From Anaerococcus sp. Marseille-P3625 (lineage in GTDB: Bacteria; Bacillota; Clostridia; Tissierellales; Peptoniphilaceae), in assembly GCF_900232825.1 (NCBI RefSeq), contig NZ_OCTP01000010.1:1-64000 (forward strand): a stretch of 64,000 bases of DNA. The letters run 5' to 3'. A program made the translations under genes and the position numbers. Each line of letters begins with the position of its first letter. Within the stretch, counting starts at the first letter, position 1. Positions 63,180 through 64,000 of this stretch are shown piece after piece. Below the pieces are notes generated by a model. That model worked only from the letters and a program-made list of their open reading frames with translations, had not been told where the DNA came from and searched no databases.

Positions 63180-64000
63180 ATGAAAATACTAATTGATACA
63201 TTTGGAGCAGATGCTGGATATAAGATAACAATTGATGGAGCTATAAAAGCCTTAGAAAAAAGAAAATTCACCCCAGTATTTGTTGGAAATGAAGAAAATA
63301 TTAAAGAATATATAAATTCAAGGATCTCTGATTATGAAATAATCCATACAGATAATTTTATATCAAATAATGAAGATCCTGTAAGAGCTATAAGAGGCAA
63401 AAAAGACGCCTCAATTGTCCTAGCCTATAACAAATTAAAAGAAGAAGGCTATGACGGACTTATTTCAGCTGGATCAACTGGAGGATTATTAGCTGGTGGT
63501 CTATTTATTGGAGGAAGAATTAAGGGGATAAAAAGAGCATGTCTTGCAGTAAGCTTACCTTCACTTACAGACGAAATTACTTTGTTGATGGATTCTGGAG
63601 CAAATATGGATTGCAAAGCGGAGATGCTTTATGAATTTGCCTTGATGGGCAAAGTTTTCTTGGAAAATGTAATGAATGTTGATAATCCAAAGATTTCACT
63701 ATTAAATGTTGGTCTTGAAGAACATAAAGGCAATAAGCTTACAAAAGAAACTTACGGACTTTTAAAAGAATCTGACCTAAATTTCATCGGCAATATCGAA
63801 TCCAGAGATCTATTTACATCAAAAAGCAATATTATTCTTGCAGATGGTTTTGATGGAAATATTGCACTTAAAACTGCAGAAGGTGTTTTAAAATTATTTG
63901 GAAAAGAATTAAAAAATATACTATACAAATCTAGCAAAAACAAAATTGCTGGAGCCTTAATAAAAAACGACCTAAAAAAGCTAACAGAGAAATTTAGTGC
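63180..64000 (+). CDS. plsX: Phosphate acyltransferase PlsX (partial, runs off the window)
   Basis: The first 273 codons of PlsX, which makes acyl phosphate from acyl-ACP to start phospholipid synthesis. The frame is open to the window end. Seen: MKILIDTFGADAG, VFVGNEENI, SAGSTGGLLAGG, a LNVGLEEHKGN block, NFIGNIESRDLF and LADGFDGNIALKTAEG. AGAGGA precedes the ATG. It follows rpmF in the common rpmF-plsX order. Confidence 0.95.
   Translation, partial: MKILIDTFGADAGYKITIDGAIKALEKRKFTPVFVGNEENIKEYINSRISDYEIIHTDNFISNNEDPVRAIRGKKDASIVLAYNKLKEEGYDGLISAGSTGGLLAGGLFIGGRIKGIKRACLAVSLPSLTDEITLLMDSGANMDCKAEMLYEFALMGKVFLENVMNVDNPKISLLNVGLEEHKGNKLTKETYGLLKESDLNFIGNIESRDLFTSKSNIILADGFDGNIALKTAEGVLKLFGKELKNILYKSSKNKIAGALIKNDLKKLTEKFS

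Noticed and set aside
62876-63271. 131-codon reverse frame across rpmF
   Set aside because: It is antisense to L32, the consensus promoter and PlsX; no SD and no family resemblance.

Overview
The window is a 64 kb piece of a very AT-rich, low-GC Gram-positive chromosome. PolC, a GH25 muramidase, wall-sorting tails ending in a KTG motif, a flavodiiron protein, acetate kinase and AGGAGG-type ribosome binding sites all point to an anaerobic Firmicute. My best guess is the Peptoniphilaceae (Anaerococcus/Peptoniphilus-like); this is inferred from protein style, not from a database match. Nearly all genes lie on the + strand. Only an exonuclease III gene and a flavodiiron protein gene are on the - strand. 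I see no CRISPR array, insertion sequence or prophage.

Layout. 1-506: 3' end of a 23S rRNA, a structured spacer without tRNA, 5S rRNA and terminator. 0.6-5.2 kb: a membrane-anchored TIKI/EreA-like protein, a secreted GH25/Cpl-7 muramidase, a PC4-like ssDNA-binding protein, then a cysteine desulfurase-mnmA pair for tRNA 2-thiolation. 5.3-9.2 kb: two paralogous secreted repeat proteins with NPKTG sorting-type tails and near-identical promoter/RBS regions, flanking exonuclease III. 9.5-14.1 kb: ispE-murI-ppx-ppk. 14.4-23.3 kb: VanY-type carboxypeptidase, RidA, a MalY-like aminotransferase, an aldehyde dehydrogenase, a flavodiiron protein, NadE whose glutaminase nucleophile position is Gly, a phosphoesterase whose last codons overlap an odd tRNA-Arg, and an acetyltransferase. 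23.4-27.9 kb: a third secreted protein (NAKTG tail), a leaderless-looking rluD, and comM coupled to a PilB/ComGA-type ATPase. 28.1-35.8 kb: uppS-cdsA-rseP-ispG-polC. 35.9-38.8 kb: a lactococcin-972-type exporter pair. 38.9-48.8 kb: rimP-nusA-rnpM-infB-rbfA-nrnA-truB-ribF, then rpsO-pnp. 49.0-52.1 kb: an ABC-2 exporter. 52.2-57.6 kb: ftsK-pgsA-recA and pyrH-frr. 57.6-61.6 kb: a compact type IV pilus/pseudopilus cluster abutting frr. 61.7-64 kb: ackA, rpmF and the start of plsX.

How the genes fit together. Most of the window is core information processing (translation, RNA decay, replication, recombination) and envelope precursor synthesis (isoprenoids, undecaprenyl-PP, phospholipids, D-glutamate). 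The accessory layer is at the surface: three wall-type proteins, secreted cell-wall enzymes, two exporters, and a pilus whose ATPase is encoded about 30 kb from its other parts next to the transformation helicase ComM. That last arrangement suggests a DNA-uptake role.

The most interesting points are: the wall-anchored repeat family that looks like DUF3221 (YobA) domains in tandem and shares a palindromic promoter element; the NadE lacking its glutaminase cysteine; the CDS-tRNA overlap and the mismatched anticodon stem of that tRNA; the metal-site losses in the PolC PHP domain; and the split pilus/competence machinery.
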